From positions 103,739 through 167,738 of the forward strand of contig CAMCWC010000009.1 in NCBI GenBank assembly GCA_945882415.1: a DNA stretch of 64,000 nucleotides, given 5' to 3'. The translations under genes and the position numbers were made by a program. Below the pieces are notes generated by a model. That model was not told the origin of the DNA. It was given only the letters and a program-made list of their open reading frames with translations, and ran no database searches. Numbering within the stretch: the first letter of the stretch is position 1; each line of letters opens with the position of its first letter. This document shows positions 7,173-15,347 of the stretch, piece after piece. The stretch is from Chthonomonas calidirosea. Its GTDB lineage: Bacteria > Armatimonadota > Fimbriimonadia > Fimbriimonadales > Fimbriimonadaceae.

Positions 7173-8867
7173 ATGGGAGACATACTTTCGAATGTGCTCC
7201 CAGAACAACGACTGGCCCGACTTGTTGCAGCGACTTTGCGCGAACCGGATGCAGAGATAGCTATCTCCGGGCTACTTGATGGGCTGATTGGACTGGTCGG
7301 CGCAAGTCACTCGTTGCTGGCGGTGCTGGACGAGGAAGTCGGCGATTTGACCGTTCGGTACGGGAGTGGCCGGGATTGGGAAACCGTTGCGCAGAACCGC
7401 CATTTGCCGCTGGATATGGGGCTTAAAGAGGGGATCGTGGGCTGGGTTGCGGCCACGGGGACCAGCGTTGTTGCGGGGAATGTGCGCGAGGATCCGAAGT
7501 ATCGGGCCCTGTTCGATTCGACTCTGAGCGAGATGGCGGTCCCGGTTCGCGACATTAGCGGGCGGCTGCGGGCGGTTTTGAACGTGGAGTCTGACCACGA
7601 ACATGCTTTCTCGGATTCGGATCAAACGATCATCGAAAGCGCCGCGACGATCTGTGCGTCGTTGATCGATCGGATTGACCAGAATCGCCGCGAAGAAGCG
7701 CTGATCCAGATTGGAAACTCGCTGGACACGGTGATGGACGAGGCTGATCTGATTCAGCAAGTCATCGAGATTGCGGAGCAGACGTTGCGGCTGCACTCGT
7801 GCAGCATTTTTCTATTCGATGCCAACAATCGGCAGATTGTCCTGCGGGGCACGATTGGGCGTTTGAAGGACCAGATTGGGCTCCTGACTTACGACAAAGG
7901 CGAGGGTTTTACGGGCTGGGTCGCGCAGAACGGGAAGTCGATTTTGCTGGACGATCCGCAGACCGATACGCGATGGCGTGGGAAGTACGTGGAGATTCCG
8001 AGCGAGCAGATTGCTAGCTTCTTAGCCGTACCGATCATGTTTCGTAATCACATCCACGGGGTGATTCGAGCCTTACGGCGCCGAAGTGATAACCCGTTTG
8101 TCGATAACCGATTCACCAGCATGGATGAGCGGCTGTTGCAGGCCATTGCCGAGCAAGTCGCATCGGGGCTTGAGAACATTCAGATCATGTCGAAGATTGT
8201 TCGCAGCGAGCGGATGATTGCTTGGGGCGAACTGAGTGCGAAGTCATCGCACATGATTGGGAACCGCATTTTTGCCATTAAGGGCGACGTGAATGAGCTG
8301 GGCTTTCTGGCTTCGGAACCCGTTCTGGATATTGAGAGTATTCGGAGCCTACAGAAGAGCTTGTCGGTCAACGTGATGCGTGTCGAGGAGATTCTCAACG
8401 ACTTCCGCGACTTTGTTTCGGCGACGCAGATACAGAAGCAGCCGATTGATATCAACACGCTGGTTAAGGAAACGGTCGAAGAAGTGTTTCCGAAGCGGAG
8501 CCCTATCCAGTTGGTGCTGACGCTAAATGAGCTGCCGCCGGTGTTGGCGGATGATCGGCGTTTGCGGCGGGCGATTTCCGAACTGATCGAGAACAGCCTT
8601 CACCACATTACAGATGGACAGCTTTCGGTAACGACCGAGCTGACTTCAGACGACGAATACGTTAGGATCGTCATTGCAGACACCGGGCCTGGGATCGAGC
8701 CAGATCGGAAAGAAACCATTTTCCAGCCGTTCTATTCGGGACGAGCGAAAGGGATGGGCCTGGGTTTGAGCATCGTGAAGGGAATCCTGGAAGCTCACGG
8801 CGGAAACGCCACCGAGGAAGGGGTTTTGGGGCAGGGGGCCCGGTTCGTTCTGGTTCTCCCGGCGTGA
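7173..8867 (+). CDS. GAF-GAF sensor histidine kinase
   Basis: From ATG 7173 this is a 564-residue cytoplasmic kinase with no membrane segment. Two GAF domains (about residues 20-180 and 195-345) are followed by a HisKA-like helix pair with the candidate phospho-acceptor His360 in KSSHMIGNR. The HATPase domain shows an N-box (ELIENSLHH), G1 (DTGPGIE), F-box (FQPFYSG) and G2 (GMGLGLSIVKGI). The frame is open upstream to 7053, but that part overlaps the divergent SIS gene and is not domain-like. No response regulator is adjacent, so this is an orphan kinase. The ligand of the GAF domains is unknown. Confidence 0.92.
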   Translation: MGDILSNVLPEQRLARLVAATLREPDAEIAISGLLDGLIGLVGASHSLLAVLDEEVGDLTVRYGSGRDWETVAQNRHLPLDMGLKEGIVGWVAATGTSVVAGNVREDPKYRALFDSTLSEMAVPVRDISGRLRAVLNVESDHEHAFSDSDQTIIESAATICASLIDRIDQNRREEALIQIGNSLDTVMDEADLIQQVIEIAEQTLRLHSCSIFLFDANNRQIVLRGTIGRLKDQIGLLTYDKGEGFTGWVAQNGKSILLDDPQTDTRWRGKYVEIPSEQIASFLAVPIMFRNHIHGVIRALRRRSDNPFVDNRFTSMDERLLQAIAEQVASGLENIQIMSKIVRSERMIAWGELSAKSSHMIGNRIFAIKGDVNELGFLASEPVLDIESIRSLQKSLSVNVMRVEEILNDFRDFVSATQIQKQPIDINTLVKETVEEVFPKRSPIQLVLTLNELPPVLADDRRLRRAISELIENSLHHITDGQLSVTTELTSDDEYVRIVIADTGPGIEPDRKETIFQPFYSGRAKGMGLGLSIVKGILEAHGGNATEEGVLGQGARFVLVLPA

Positions 8868-8885
8868 AGGTCGCATAATGTTTTT

Positions 8886-9944
8886 ATGCAGTTGTTGGCC
8901 CTCGGCCTCACCTTTGCGCTTTATCAGGAGCCAGAGCTTGTTCCATACGCGGACAAAGACCTCAATCTAGGATTTTCGCATCCCGCGTCTTGGAAGATCG
9001 AAAAGCGCGATAAACGTCGGACGGTTCTACGAATTCCGGCCGATACCGCCGACCGAAGTGGGCAGTTGGAGCTGATCCGGGCCAATTTCCGTGGCGACAC
9101 CGAAGCTTGGCAGAGTCTGCAGCGCACTTCCAACGAGCTTCAAAAGCGAGTGGTGAACCGACAGTGGGAGCAGCAGGTACTTGGCGTTCCTCTGCTTCTG
9201 ACTCAGTTGGAGTACAGCGAGAAGGGAGTGGCCTACACCCAGGTTTCGGGCTTGTTCTATAGCCGAACTTCTCAAAAGTTGCTCTTCCATCTTCGTGCTC
9301 CAGGCACCTCGTTTGAGAACGTTTGGTTCCAGTGGCAGAAGGTCATGGAGACGTTCAAGACCATTAATGGCGATCCGCTGCCGGTGGAAGATCCAACCGC
9401 GCCACCGCCAACGAAGAAGCAAGTCCAGGTCCGTCCGGCCCGAACGGTTCTGGATGATGGCGTGACAAAGCCATCGTCAGTTAATGCCAAGCCTTTGGCG
9501 TCAATGACGGTTTCCGAACGAACGGTCAATATCCTTGCCGCATCGGGCTGGGAACTTGAGAATGTGAATGGTGCGAAGGCAGAGTTCTTCTTCAAAAAGC
9601 AGAACCTTCGGGTTGTGGTGGAGCTCAACTTCCTGGCTGACAGCTTGGAGCCATCTCGGGCGTTAATGGCGAAAGCATCTGACCGACTTCCGCTATTCAA
9701 GAGCGTGAGTTACCGGGAGGATGTTGAAGCCGAAGCGACCCCGGCGGGTGGAACCGTGGGTTCAGTTTTGCGCGTGGGCCTTAATCAGGAAGATCAGAAA
9801 ATTGCCGCGTATGACGCCTACCTGAAGAGCTCTGATTTCTATGTGCTCGTTGCGGCCGAGAGCTCGGACTTGAATAAATGGAAGGGGCAACAGCGGGAGA
9901 TCAAGCGCTTGCTCAGCTCCCTAAAGCTCAGCACGAACCCGTGA
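8886..9944 (+). CDS. Secreted protein of unknown function
   Basis: A 352-residue protein with a short hydrophobic N-terminus (MQLLALGLTFALY) likely to direct export. It has two similar alpha/beta halves: the first describes a PsbP/Mog1-like pattern (LNLGFSHPASWKIEKRDK), the second begins near residue 210 after a proline-rich linker (about residues 160-190). The PsbP-like comparison is tentative and no function is assigned. A CATAAT hexamer lies 6 bases before the ATG, so the transcript may be leaderless. Its stop overlaps the GTG start of tsaB, suggesting translational coupling. Confidence 0.72.
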   Translation: MQLLALGLTFALYQEPELVPYADKDLNLGFSHPASWKIEKRDKRRTVLRIPADTADRSGQLELIRANFRGDTEAWQSLQRTSNELQKRVVNRQWEQQVLGVPLLLTQLEYSEKGVAYTQVSGLFYSRTSQKLLFHLRAPGTSFENVWFQWQKVMETFKTINGDPLPVEDPTAPPPTKKQVQVRPARTVLDDGVTKPSSVNAKPLASMTVSERTVNILAASGWELENVNGAKAEFFFKKQNLRVVVELNFLADSLEPSRALMAKASDRLPLFKSVSYREDVEAEATPAGGTVGSVLRVGLNQEDQKIAAYDAYLKSSDFYVLVAAESSDLNKWKGQQREIKRLLSSLKLSTNP

Positions 9945-10519
9945 TCATTGCGTTTAGCACGTCGAGTCCACAGGCAAGCGTCGCCTTGATTTCGGGCGAG
10001 GACGTTCTGTTCTCGGCGAGCGAACCTGCGAATCGGCAGGCAGGTGAAGTTTGCCTGCGGCTCCTGCAACAAGGTCTGCGAGAGACCGGGCGGGATCTCC
10101 GTGCCGCTACGATTTTCGCGGCTGATCTGGGCCCTGGCTCCTTCACCGGCGTTCGGGTGGGCATTGTTTTGGCGAAGAGCTTTGCCTTTGCACAAATCGT
10201 TCCATGCATAGGGGCGTCTTCGTTTGATTTGATCATGCGGGGTGGTTCAGCTTTCGTGCCGACCCGAAAGGGTGAATTCTGGCTCCGAGAACCTGGGCAG
10301 GAAAGTCGCCGAACCCACGAGCTGCCGGAGACGAGCGTTGGCTACGGGGCCGAAGATCGCCCGAGCCAGTTTCCCGGAGCCGAACGATTAGCGGAGTTCT
10401 GGTCTGAATTGCCCTTGCTGGCGGCCGAGGCTTTGTTGCCGGAGTATATGGCCGAGCCGAACATCTCGACGCCGAAGAAGCCGTATAAGACTTCCGCTGG
10501 GGCAGTCAATGCTTCGTAA
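9941..10519 (+). CDS. tsaB: tRNA t6A threonylcarbamoyladenosine biosynthesis protein TsaB
   Basis: TsaB is the non-catalytic partner of TsaD in forming t6A37 in ANN-decoding tRNAs. The 192-residue protein starts at GTG 9941 (IIAFSTSSPQASVAL), overlapping the preceding stop by 4 bases. It has the ASKHA-fold signature DLGPGSFTGVRVG (about residues 64-76). The C-terminal half is short, as usual for TsaB, and ends in LLPEYMAEPN. It overlaps murB by 11 bases, so translational coupling is likely. Confidence 0.9.
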   Translation: MIIAFSTSSPQASVALISGEDVLFSASEPANRQAGEVCLRLLQQGLRETGRDLRAATIFAADLGPGSFTGVRVGIVLAKSFAFAQIVPCIGASSFDLIMRGGSAFVPTRKGEFWLREPGQESRRTHELPETSVGYGAEDRPSQFPGAERLAEFWSELPLLAAEALLPEYMAEPNISTPKKPYKTSAGAVNAS

Positions 10520-11444
10520 CGTTTCGTTAAAACCATACGTGACCTTGCGGGCTGGCGGCTCGGCAGAACGGTTTGTAACTGCCCGTGATCGCGATGAGCT
10601 CGCTATGCACGCCCTGATCGCACAAGCCGAAGGTTGGCCGATTTCGGTGCTTGGCTGGGGCAGCAATATGTTGCCTTCCGACGACGGCGTTCCCGGAATC
10701 GTGATCCGCAATCTTGCTCGAACTTTTCAGGATGACGGGGCGGGCTCTGTCTGGGTGGAGACGGGATTTGGCTATCAAGACTTGTTCTTGAAGACGGTCC
10801 AGCTTGGCTACCGCGGACTCGAGTTTGCCGTCGGCATTCCTGGCAGCATCGGAGGCGCTTTGGTCAGTAATGCCGGTGCTTATCGCAGCAATATCAGCGA
10901 GTTTGTTCGTGAACTCGACGTGGTCTGGAACGACAAGAGGGAAGTTGTTGGTGCCGATTGGATGGGGTTCAAGTACCGAGACTCGGTGCTTCGTACGGGT
11001 GAAGTCACAAACGCGGTCGTATTGGCGATTCGCATGGAACTCCCTCGCGGACCACGAAAGGCTGCCTACGATGAAGCGCGAGAGTATCAGCGACAGCGGA
11101 TTTCGAAGCAGCCACCATCGCCAAGCGCAGGCAGTTTTTTTAAGAACGTCACGGATCTCTCGCTCGCGAACACCCTGGAGGACTTGCCTGGCCCACTGAA
11201 AGAGAAGGGGATCATTCCGGCCGGTTTCCTCATTGAGCGTGCCGGGCTTAAGGGATTCCGGATTGGAGGCGCAGCGGTCGGCAAGCGACACGCGAACTTC
11301 ATTCTCAACATCAATGGCGCTACCGCAACGGAAATTCGCCTAGTAGCCGAGCACGTGAAGCATGCCATCCGGTCGAAGTACGGAGTTTTGCTTGAAGAGG
11401 AAGTGCTCTTTGCCGGCGACTGGTCGCGGTTCAACGTAAATTAG
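10509..11444 (+). CDS. murB: UDP-N-acetylenolpyruvoylglucosamine reductase
   Basis: MurB reduces UDP-GlcNAc-enolpyruvate to UDP-MurNAc in cytoplasmic peptidoglycan synthesis, using FAD and NADPH. The 311-residue protein carries the FAD domain motifs LGWGSNMLPSDDGVPG and GIPGSIGGALVSNAGAY, the YRDS segment, SAGSFFKN with the catalytic Ser, and AGLKGFRIGGAAVGKRHANF with a final conserved Glu in the EIRLVAEHV region. The lack of the long insertion seen in E. coli suggests type II MurB. Start ATG 10509 lies inside the tsaB 3' end. The 3' end overlaps a convergent membrane gene by 14 bases. Confidence 0.96.
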   Translation: MLRNVSLKPYVTLRAGGSAERFVTARDRDELAMHALIAQAEGWPISVLGWGSNMLPSDDGVPGIVIRNLARTFQDDGAGSVWVETGFGYQDLFLKTVQLGYRGLEFAVGIPGSIGGALVSNAGAYRSNISEFVRELDVVWNDKREVVGADWMGFKYRDSVLRTGEVTNAVVLAIRMELPRGPRKAAYDEAREYQRQRISKQPPSPSAGSFFKNVTDLSLANTLEDLPGPLKEKGIIPAGFLIERAGLKGFRIGGAAVGKRHANFILNINGATATEIRLVAEHVKHAIRSKYGVLLEEEVLFAGDWSRFNVN

Positions 11445-11745
11445 CGCGATCTTCGGAGCCCGGCACGGTTAGCCAGCCGTTCTCAGATGCCGTCGTCACA
11501 AGCACATACGTTCCGGTGATGAACAGGCTCGCAAAGAGCAGGTTGAGCGACCAGGTCAGCATCAGAATGCCGTATCGTCGTGCGAATCGATCCTGCCGGG
11601 TGAGCGACTGACGTGCGCGCTCTCCAAATTTCCCGGGCATTAGGCCGGTCACGTTCCGACGCATTCTCTTGATGGGTGGTCGTCGCATGTACCAAACAAG
11701 GGCTATCCAGATTTGCCTTGCAAGGAAACGAGTCAACTGGCCCAT
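11431..11745 (-). CDS. Small membrane protein of unknown function
   Basis: A 104-residue, strongly basic protein (R/K-rich residues 20-55) with one clear transmembrane helix (about residues 61-85, LMLTWSLNLLFASLFITGTYVLV) and a weaker hydrophobic N-terminus. The family is not recognised. It is convergent with murB and divergent from the PAP2 gene, with the starts 33 bases apart. Confidence 0.6.
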   Translation of the reverse strand: MGQLTRFLARQIWIALVWYMRRPPIKRMRRNVTGLMPGKFGERARQSLTRQDRFARRYGILMLTWSLNLLFASLFITGTYVLVTTASENGWLTVPGSEDRANLR

Positions 11746-11778
11746 AGCAGTAGTTTACGTTTGAGATACCATCCGGTG

Positions 11779-12351
11779 ATGCATCGAGTCGATCTCCCCA
11801 TTTTCTATTGGGTGAATCGATGGCCCGAGGCTTGGGCGACCTTTTTTCGGTTTCTGAGCGAAGCAACGAACTACGCGGGGGTCAAGATTTTCCTTGTCAC
11901 GTTGCTCCTCACGATGATGTTTCGAAGCCGGAACGCTCGTTTGGCGGCGATCCAGGCTTTGGTGGCTTTCCCAATCGCTAACGAAATCACCGACGTTTTG
12001 AAGCAACAACTTCCCGATCCCAGACCGTTTCAAGTTTTGCCCGACGTCATCATGCGGGTGGGTGGAACGGACAGCATGGGGACCGCCAGCGCTCACAGTG
12101 CGAATATGGCGGCGGTTGCCGTTGCGATGACGCTCAATCTGAAGTGGTGGGGCGCACCGTGGATTATCATCGCGGTTCTCACCGGAATCAGCCGTATCTA
12201 TTGCGGCGCCCATTTCCCGGGACAGGTCCTTTGGGGATGGTGCGTGGGAATTGCGGTCGGATTTGCCGTACATTTCTTATGGCGCGCCATTGAAACGTGG
12301 CGGCGCCAGCGAAGCGAGCCCGCGACAGCAGGATCAAATCATGCCGAATAA
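11779..12351 (+). CDS. PAP2-family membrane phosphatase, variant active site
   Basis: A 190-residue integral membrane protein of the PAP2/undecaprenyl-PP phosphatase-like family. The three phosphatase motifs are visible. C1 is K75 through R82-P83 (KQQLPDPRP), C2 is GTASAHSAN with His106, and C3 is SRIYCGAHFPGQ with Arg139 and His145. The final Asp of C3 is Gln149 here. The His nucleophile is kept, so activity is plausible but altered. A TACCAT hexamer lies 6 bases before the ATG. It overlaps the downstream M50-like gene by 11 bases. Likely substrates (lipid phosphates, undecaprenyl pyrophosphate) are inferred from the family. Confidence 0.86.
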   Translation: MHRVDLPIFYWVNRWPEAWATFFRFLSEATNYAGVKIFLVTLLLTMMFRSRNARLAAIQALVAFPIANEITDVLKQQLPDPRPFQVLPDVIMRVGGTDSMGTASAHSANMAAVAVAMTLNLKWWGAPWIIIAVLTGISRIYCGAHFPGQVLWGWCVGIAVGFAVHFLWRAIETWRRQRSEPATAGSNHAE

Positions 12352-13060
12352 GACCACCGCGCAACGAGCGCTCATTGTTGCTGCCATCGCCACGCTGGTG
12401 TTGATGTCCTTCGGTCCGTTCCGACCGCTTCTCATCCCACTGCTGTACTTGAACACGCACATTCACGAACTGGCTCATGCATTCGCAGCGCTCGGCACGG
12501 GCGGAGTGCCAGAAATGATTCAGGTGTTCCCGGATGGCTCCGGAACTACTCCGGTACGTGGCGGAAACATCCTCGTGATTGGAAGTGCGGGTTACGTTGG
12601 TGCGAGCATCTTTGGCGCGGCGCTGATTCTGTACAGCACCACCGTCCAGCGAGCACAGCACGCACTACTGGGAACTAGCTTTCTGCTCGTCATTTCGCTC
12701 CTAGCGCTGGTGCGAGGAAATCCTGTTGGAATGGTGAGCGGAGTCATCATCGCGATCCTCTTCGCGGTTCTAGGAAATACCAAGAACGACGTTCCGATTT
12801 ACGCGGCGCAATTCATCGGGGTGCAGCAGTGTCTGAACAGCATTACCAGCGTTCTCACCGTTTTTAAGATGAGCGGCTGGACCGGTGGAACGTCGGACGC
12901 CACCATTCTTCAGGAGGTGACGGGACTGCCTGCCGCGGTTTGGGCGTTCTCCTGGGTCGCCATCAGTCTCGGCCTGATTGGCTGGTCGCTACATCAATCC
13001 TTTGGCGCGGCTAAGGGGAAGTCTTCTTCGGCAAAGAAGATTCCGAAGGCGTCCCGCTAG
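12341..13060 (+). CDS. M50B-like membrane metalloprotease family protein
   Basis: A 239-residue protein with about six membrane segments. The HELAH motif (residues 42-46, HIHELAHAFAALGTGG) lies at the end of the second helix, as in peptidase M50B-like proteins. A GSAGYVGASIFGAALI helix near residue 85 matches the usual second conserved segment. The third conserved motif, a D in a later helix, is not obvious, so catalysis is uncertain. ATG 12341 has AGGA upstream and overlaps the PAP2 stop, implying cotranscription. Its 3' 50 bases run antisense to the end of the GerMN gene. Confidence 0.75.
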   Translation: MPNKTTAQRALIVAAIATLVLMSFGPFRPLLIPLLYLNTHIHELAHAFAALGTGGVPEMIQVFPDGSGTTPVRGGNILVIGSAGYVGASIFGAALILYSTTVQRAQHALLGTSFLLVISLLALVRGNPVGMVSGVIIAILFAVLGNTKNDVPIYAAQFIGVQQCLNSITSVLTVFKMSGWTGGTSDATILQEVTGLPAAVWAFSWVAISLGLIGWSLHQSFGAAKGKSSSAKKIPKASR

Positions 13061-13604
13061 CGCGGATCACTTTAGTAGGATTCTCGATCTCAAAGTGCCC
13101 AAGGCTCTCGATGGTTGTTCCTTCAACCGTCAGCCGGAAGGAGTCGATGTTCTCAAACTGTCCCAAGTTCTTCGAAAGAGCCTCAATAAACTCCGATTCT
13201 GCCATGCTGCCGAAGCCGCTTTCGACGGCCGGGTTCATGCTCAGGGTAGCCACTCCGTGATCGATATCGATTCCTAGACACCGAATCTCCGTAAGTCCGA
13301 GCGCCTGAATGGTTTCGTTGGTGCTGTATAGCGCGGGGCCCTTGGAGATCGGGATTTCGACCGGGGCCGAGAGTTCTAGCTTTTCGCCGTTCAGTTTCAC
13401 AAACCGAACCTTTTGCATCTTCTCCGCTACCGGAGCATCGGGCTTGTTGGTTGTTTCCGTGTTCGATTGTCGGCGCATTGCGTCGGGCACGCGTTGCGCT
13501 TGAGGCGTCTGCATCACGTAGGTTGCCACGCCAGCTAGGCCAACGGCCGACAACAAGAATGCCGCAATTATCGCGCCTCTATTTGCGCCTGAGTTACTTG
13601 CCAT
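13011..13604 (-). CDS. Membrane-anchored GerMN-domain protein
   Basis: A 197-residue protein with an N-terminal signal anchor (about residues 10-31). After a low-complexity linker comes a GerMN domain (about residues 65-180), recognised by the VRFVKLNGEKLEL, ALGLTEIRCLGIDIDHGVATLSMN and FRLTVEGTTIESLGHFE blocks. GerMN proteins act in cell-wall or spore-cortex processes; the exact activity is unclear. The start lies inside the amidase 3' end (11-base overlap), so the two are probably translated together in envelope remodelling. Confidence 0.82.
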   Translation of the reverse strand: MASNSGANRGAIIAAFLLSAVGLAGVATYVMQTPQAQRVPDAMRRQSNTETTNKPDAPVAEKMQKVRFVKLNGEKLELSAPVEIPISKGPALYSTNETIQALGLTEIRCLGIDIDHGVATLSMNPAVESGFGSMAESEFIEALSKNLGQFENIDSFRLTVEGTTIESLGHFEIENPTKVIRASGTPSESSLPKKTSP

Positions 13605-15174
13605 CGCCTAAATACACCTTGAGTCCCTTCACAACCGCTCCCGCAACTGACGCAGGGAAGTCCGCCTGCAACATTCGAGCACGGTCATTCGGATGGTTGA
13701 TGAATCCGAGTTCTAACAAAACACCAGGCATTTTCGACATTCTCAAAACTGCAAAGCCACTGTTGTAAATCCGCTTATCACTCCATACGCCGATACTCGG
13801 AAGCCCGTTGATTTTAGCAAGCTGTTGCTGAAGACACCGGGCCAAAAGTTCCTTGACCGCGCTTGGCCCGTGGAAGAAAGTGATCGATCCTGAAGTGGAA
13901 GCTTTAGCCGTGGAATTGATGTGCACGGAGATAAAGAAGTCCGCTTTGTTCCGATTGGCCACTTCGGCACGCTCAGTGAGTCCGATGAACACATCCGTTC
14001 TTCGAGTCATGATCACCGTCGCGCCGGCTGCTTTGAGCTGTTCTGCAAGCGCCAGCGAGACCTTAAGCGTCAAATCTTTTTCCCGGGCGATTCCGGATTT
14101 GGCGCCACCATCTTTCCCGCCATGGCCAGGATCAACCACGATCAGCTTGCCAGCGAGCTTCCCGTTTCCGATGGCCGGTTTGATGAGCTGGATGCTTACA
14201 CCCGAAGCGTCGGTCCAAATTTCGTAGCCCATGGGCCGGTCGAGAATGAATCGGATCACCGAACTTGTGCCTTCTTTCGTAACCGCAACGTTGGTTACTC
14301 CGGAAGCTTTCGCCGCGTCTGGGTTTGAGATCGCGATGGCGACGTTCGGCATAACGAGTTCGAAGACGTTTGGTTCGATCATCCGCAATTGCGGGGCGGA
14401 TGTCAGGGGAACTATGGTTCGAAGCTGAATGATGCTCGACGTGGCATTGTCGGTTTGCACGACCAAATCAAGCGGAATGTCTCCCGATGGATCAACCGGC
14501 GGTTCTACGGGCGGAATCTGCGTTGGCTCCGTGCTCACGGGAGGTGGCGTCGTTCCAACTGGGCTTTGCGATGTGTCTGCCATCGGAAGCGGGTTCGTCA
14601 AGGGAGCCGCGGGAAGACTGAATGAGTACTGCTCTGGCCCGTTCGGAATGTCCCACGAATATTGGCTTGAGATAATCCGAACGCCATCAGGTCCCTGTTG
14701 GAGCTTGATGCCCTTCGGCACCTGAGCTGGACTGGCGAGAATCTTTGCACCACGAATTTCAAGAATCTTGCCTGCATCTAGCGTGACGGAAGAGACCGGA
14801 AGGGCAAACTTGATCTGTCCGCCAGCAAACTTTCCGATGGCAACTGCTTTGAGCACACGTCCAATTCGATCCCACTCGGTTTCACCGCCAAATTCAGCCA
14901 TGGCCTTGCGGAAGGGAATACTTTGGCTTCCGGCAAAGGTTCGGTGAGGGAACTCGACTTTCCGCCCGGCAACGGTAAGAGTGACCTTATCGCTACGAAG
15001 AGTGGCATCCCAGCCGATGGAGGGAAGAAGTTCGATGGGCACGAAGCATTCGTCGCCAAGGCGGTACCCACGAAGCGGTTTTTCCGCGCCGATGTACTGA
15101 ACTTCTGCGGGCTGCAATTGTGCTGCAGCCGTCGCCACCGCCATCCCTAGCGTAAAGCAGACGAGTAGTCGCAT
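13594..15174 (-). CDS. N-acetylmuramoyl-L-alanine amidase with stalk and AMIN domains
   Basis: A 526-residue exported amidase that cleaves the bond between MurNAc and the stem peptide. Order: signal peptide (residues 1-18); a copper-amine-oxidase-like stalk domain (about 25-180); a Pro/Thr linker (about 195-230); an AMIN domain (about 233-325) for envelope targeting; an Amidase_3 domain (about 345-520). Zinc ligands and catalytic residues are visible in VVDPGHGGKDGGA, a following Glu (AREKDLTLKV), FISVHINST, and LLELGFINHPND. It is first of a two-gene unit with the GerMN protein. A TTGGTT-17-TATAAT promoter lies just upstream. Confidence 0.95.
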   Translation of the reverse strand: MRLLVCFTLGMAVATAAAQLQPAEVQYIGAEKPLRGYRLGDECFVPIELLPSIGWDATLRSDKVTLTVAGRKVEFPHRTFAGSQSIPFRKAMAEFGGETEWDRIGRVLKAVAIGKFAGGQIKFALPVSSVTLDAGKILEIRGAKILASPAQVPKGIKLQQGPDGVRIISSQYSWDIPNGPEQYSFSLPAAPLTNPLPMADTSQSPVGTTPPPVSTEPTQIPPVEPPVDPSGDIPLDLVVQTDNATSSIIQLRTIVPLTSAPQLRMIEPNVFELVMPNVAIAISNPDAAKASGVTNVAVTKEGTSSVIRFILDRPMGYEIWTDASGVSIQLIKPAIGNGKLAGKLIVVDPGHGGKDGGAKSGIAREKDLTLKVSLALAEQLKAAGATVIMTRRTDVFIGLTERAEVANRNKADFFISVHINSTAKASTSGSITFFHGPSAVKELLARCLQQQLAKINGLPSIGVWSDKRIYNSGFAVLRMSKMPGVLLELGFINHPNDRARMLQADFPASVAGAVVKGLKVYLGDGK

Positions 15175-15188
15175 ATCCCTGCGTTTTG

Positions 15189-15217
15189 ATTATACGGTGA
15201 CAAACGGAAAAAACCAA
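15189..15217 (-). promoter_or_regulatory. Promoter of the amidase operon
   Basis: Read on the minus strand, TTGGTT (15217-15212), a 17-base spacer, then a perfect TATAAT (15194-15189), 14 bases before the amidase ATG. A very short leader with AGGGA before the start is expected. It is interlocked with the divergent tRNA promoter. Confidence 0.7.
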
Positions 15218-15225
15218 GCTATAAT
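15197..15225 (+). promoter_or_regulatory. Promoter of tRNA-Val
   Basis: GTGACA (15197-15202), 17-base spacer, perfect TATAAT (15220-15225), with the mature tRNA beginning 12 bases further on. This is a strong sigma-70-type promoter. Confidence 0.85.
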
Positions 15226-15237
15226 TTCTGTCCACAG

Positions 15238-15313
15238 GGGCGGTTAGCTCAGTTGGTAGAGCGTCTCGCTTACACCGAGAATGTCGGGGGTTCGAGCCCC
15301 TCACCGCCCACCA
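15238..15313 (+). tRNA. tRNA-Val (anticodon TAC)
   Basis: A 76-base cloverleaf. The acceptor stem is GGGCGGT with ACCGCCC, followed by discriminator A and an encoded CCA. The D arm has TAGCTCAGTTGGTAGAGC. The anticodon stem TCTCG/CGAGA encloses loop CTTACAC with anticodon TAC. The T arm is GGGGGTTCGAGCCCC. It reads GTA and probably other GTN codons. Confidence 0.97.
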
Positions 15314-15347
15314 CCCCCAAAACGGTCCATAGTGTGTCGATTCCGCG

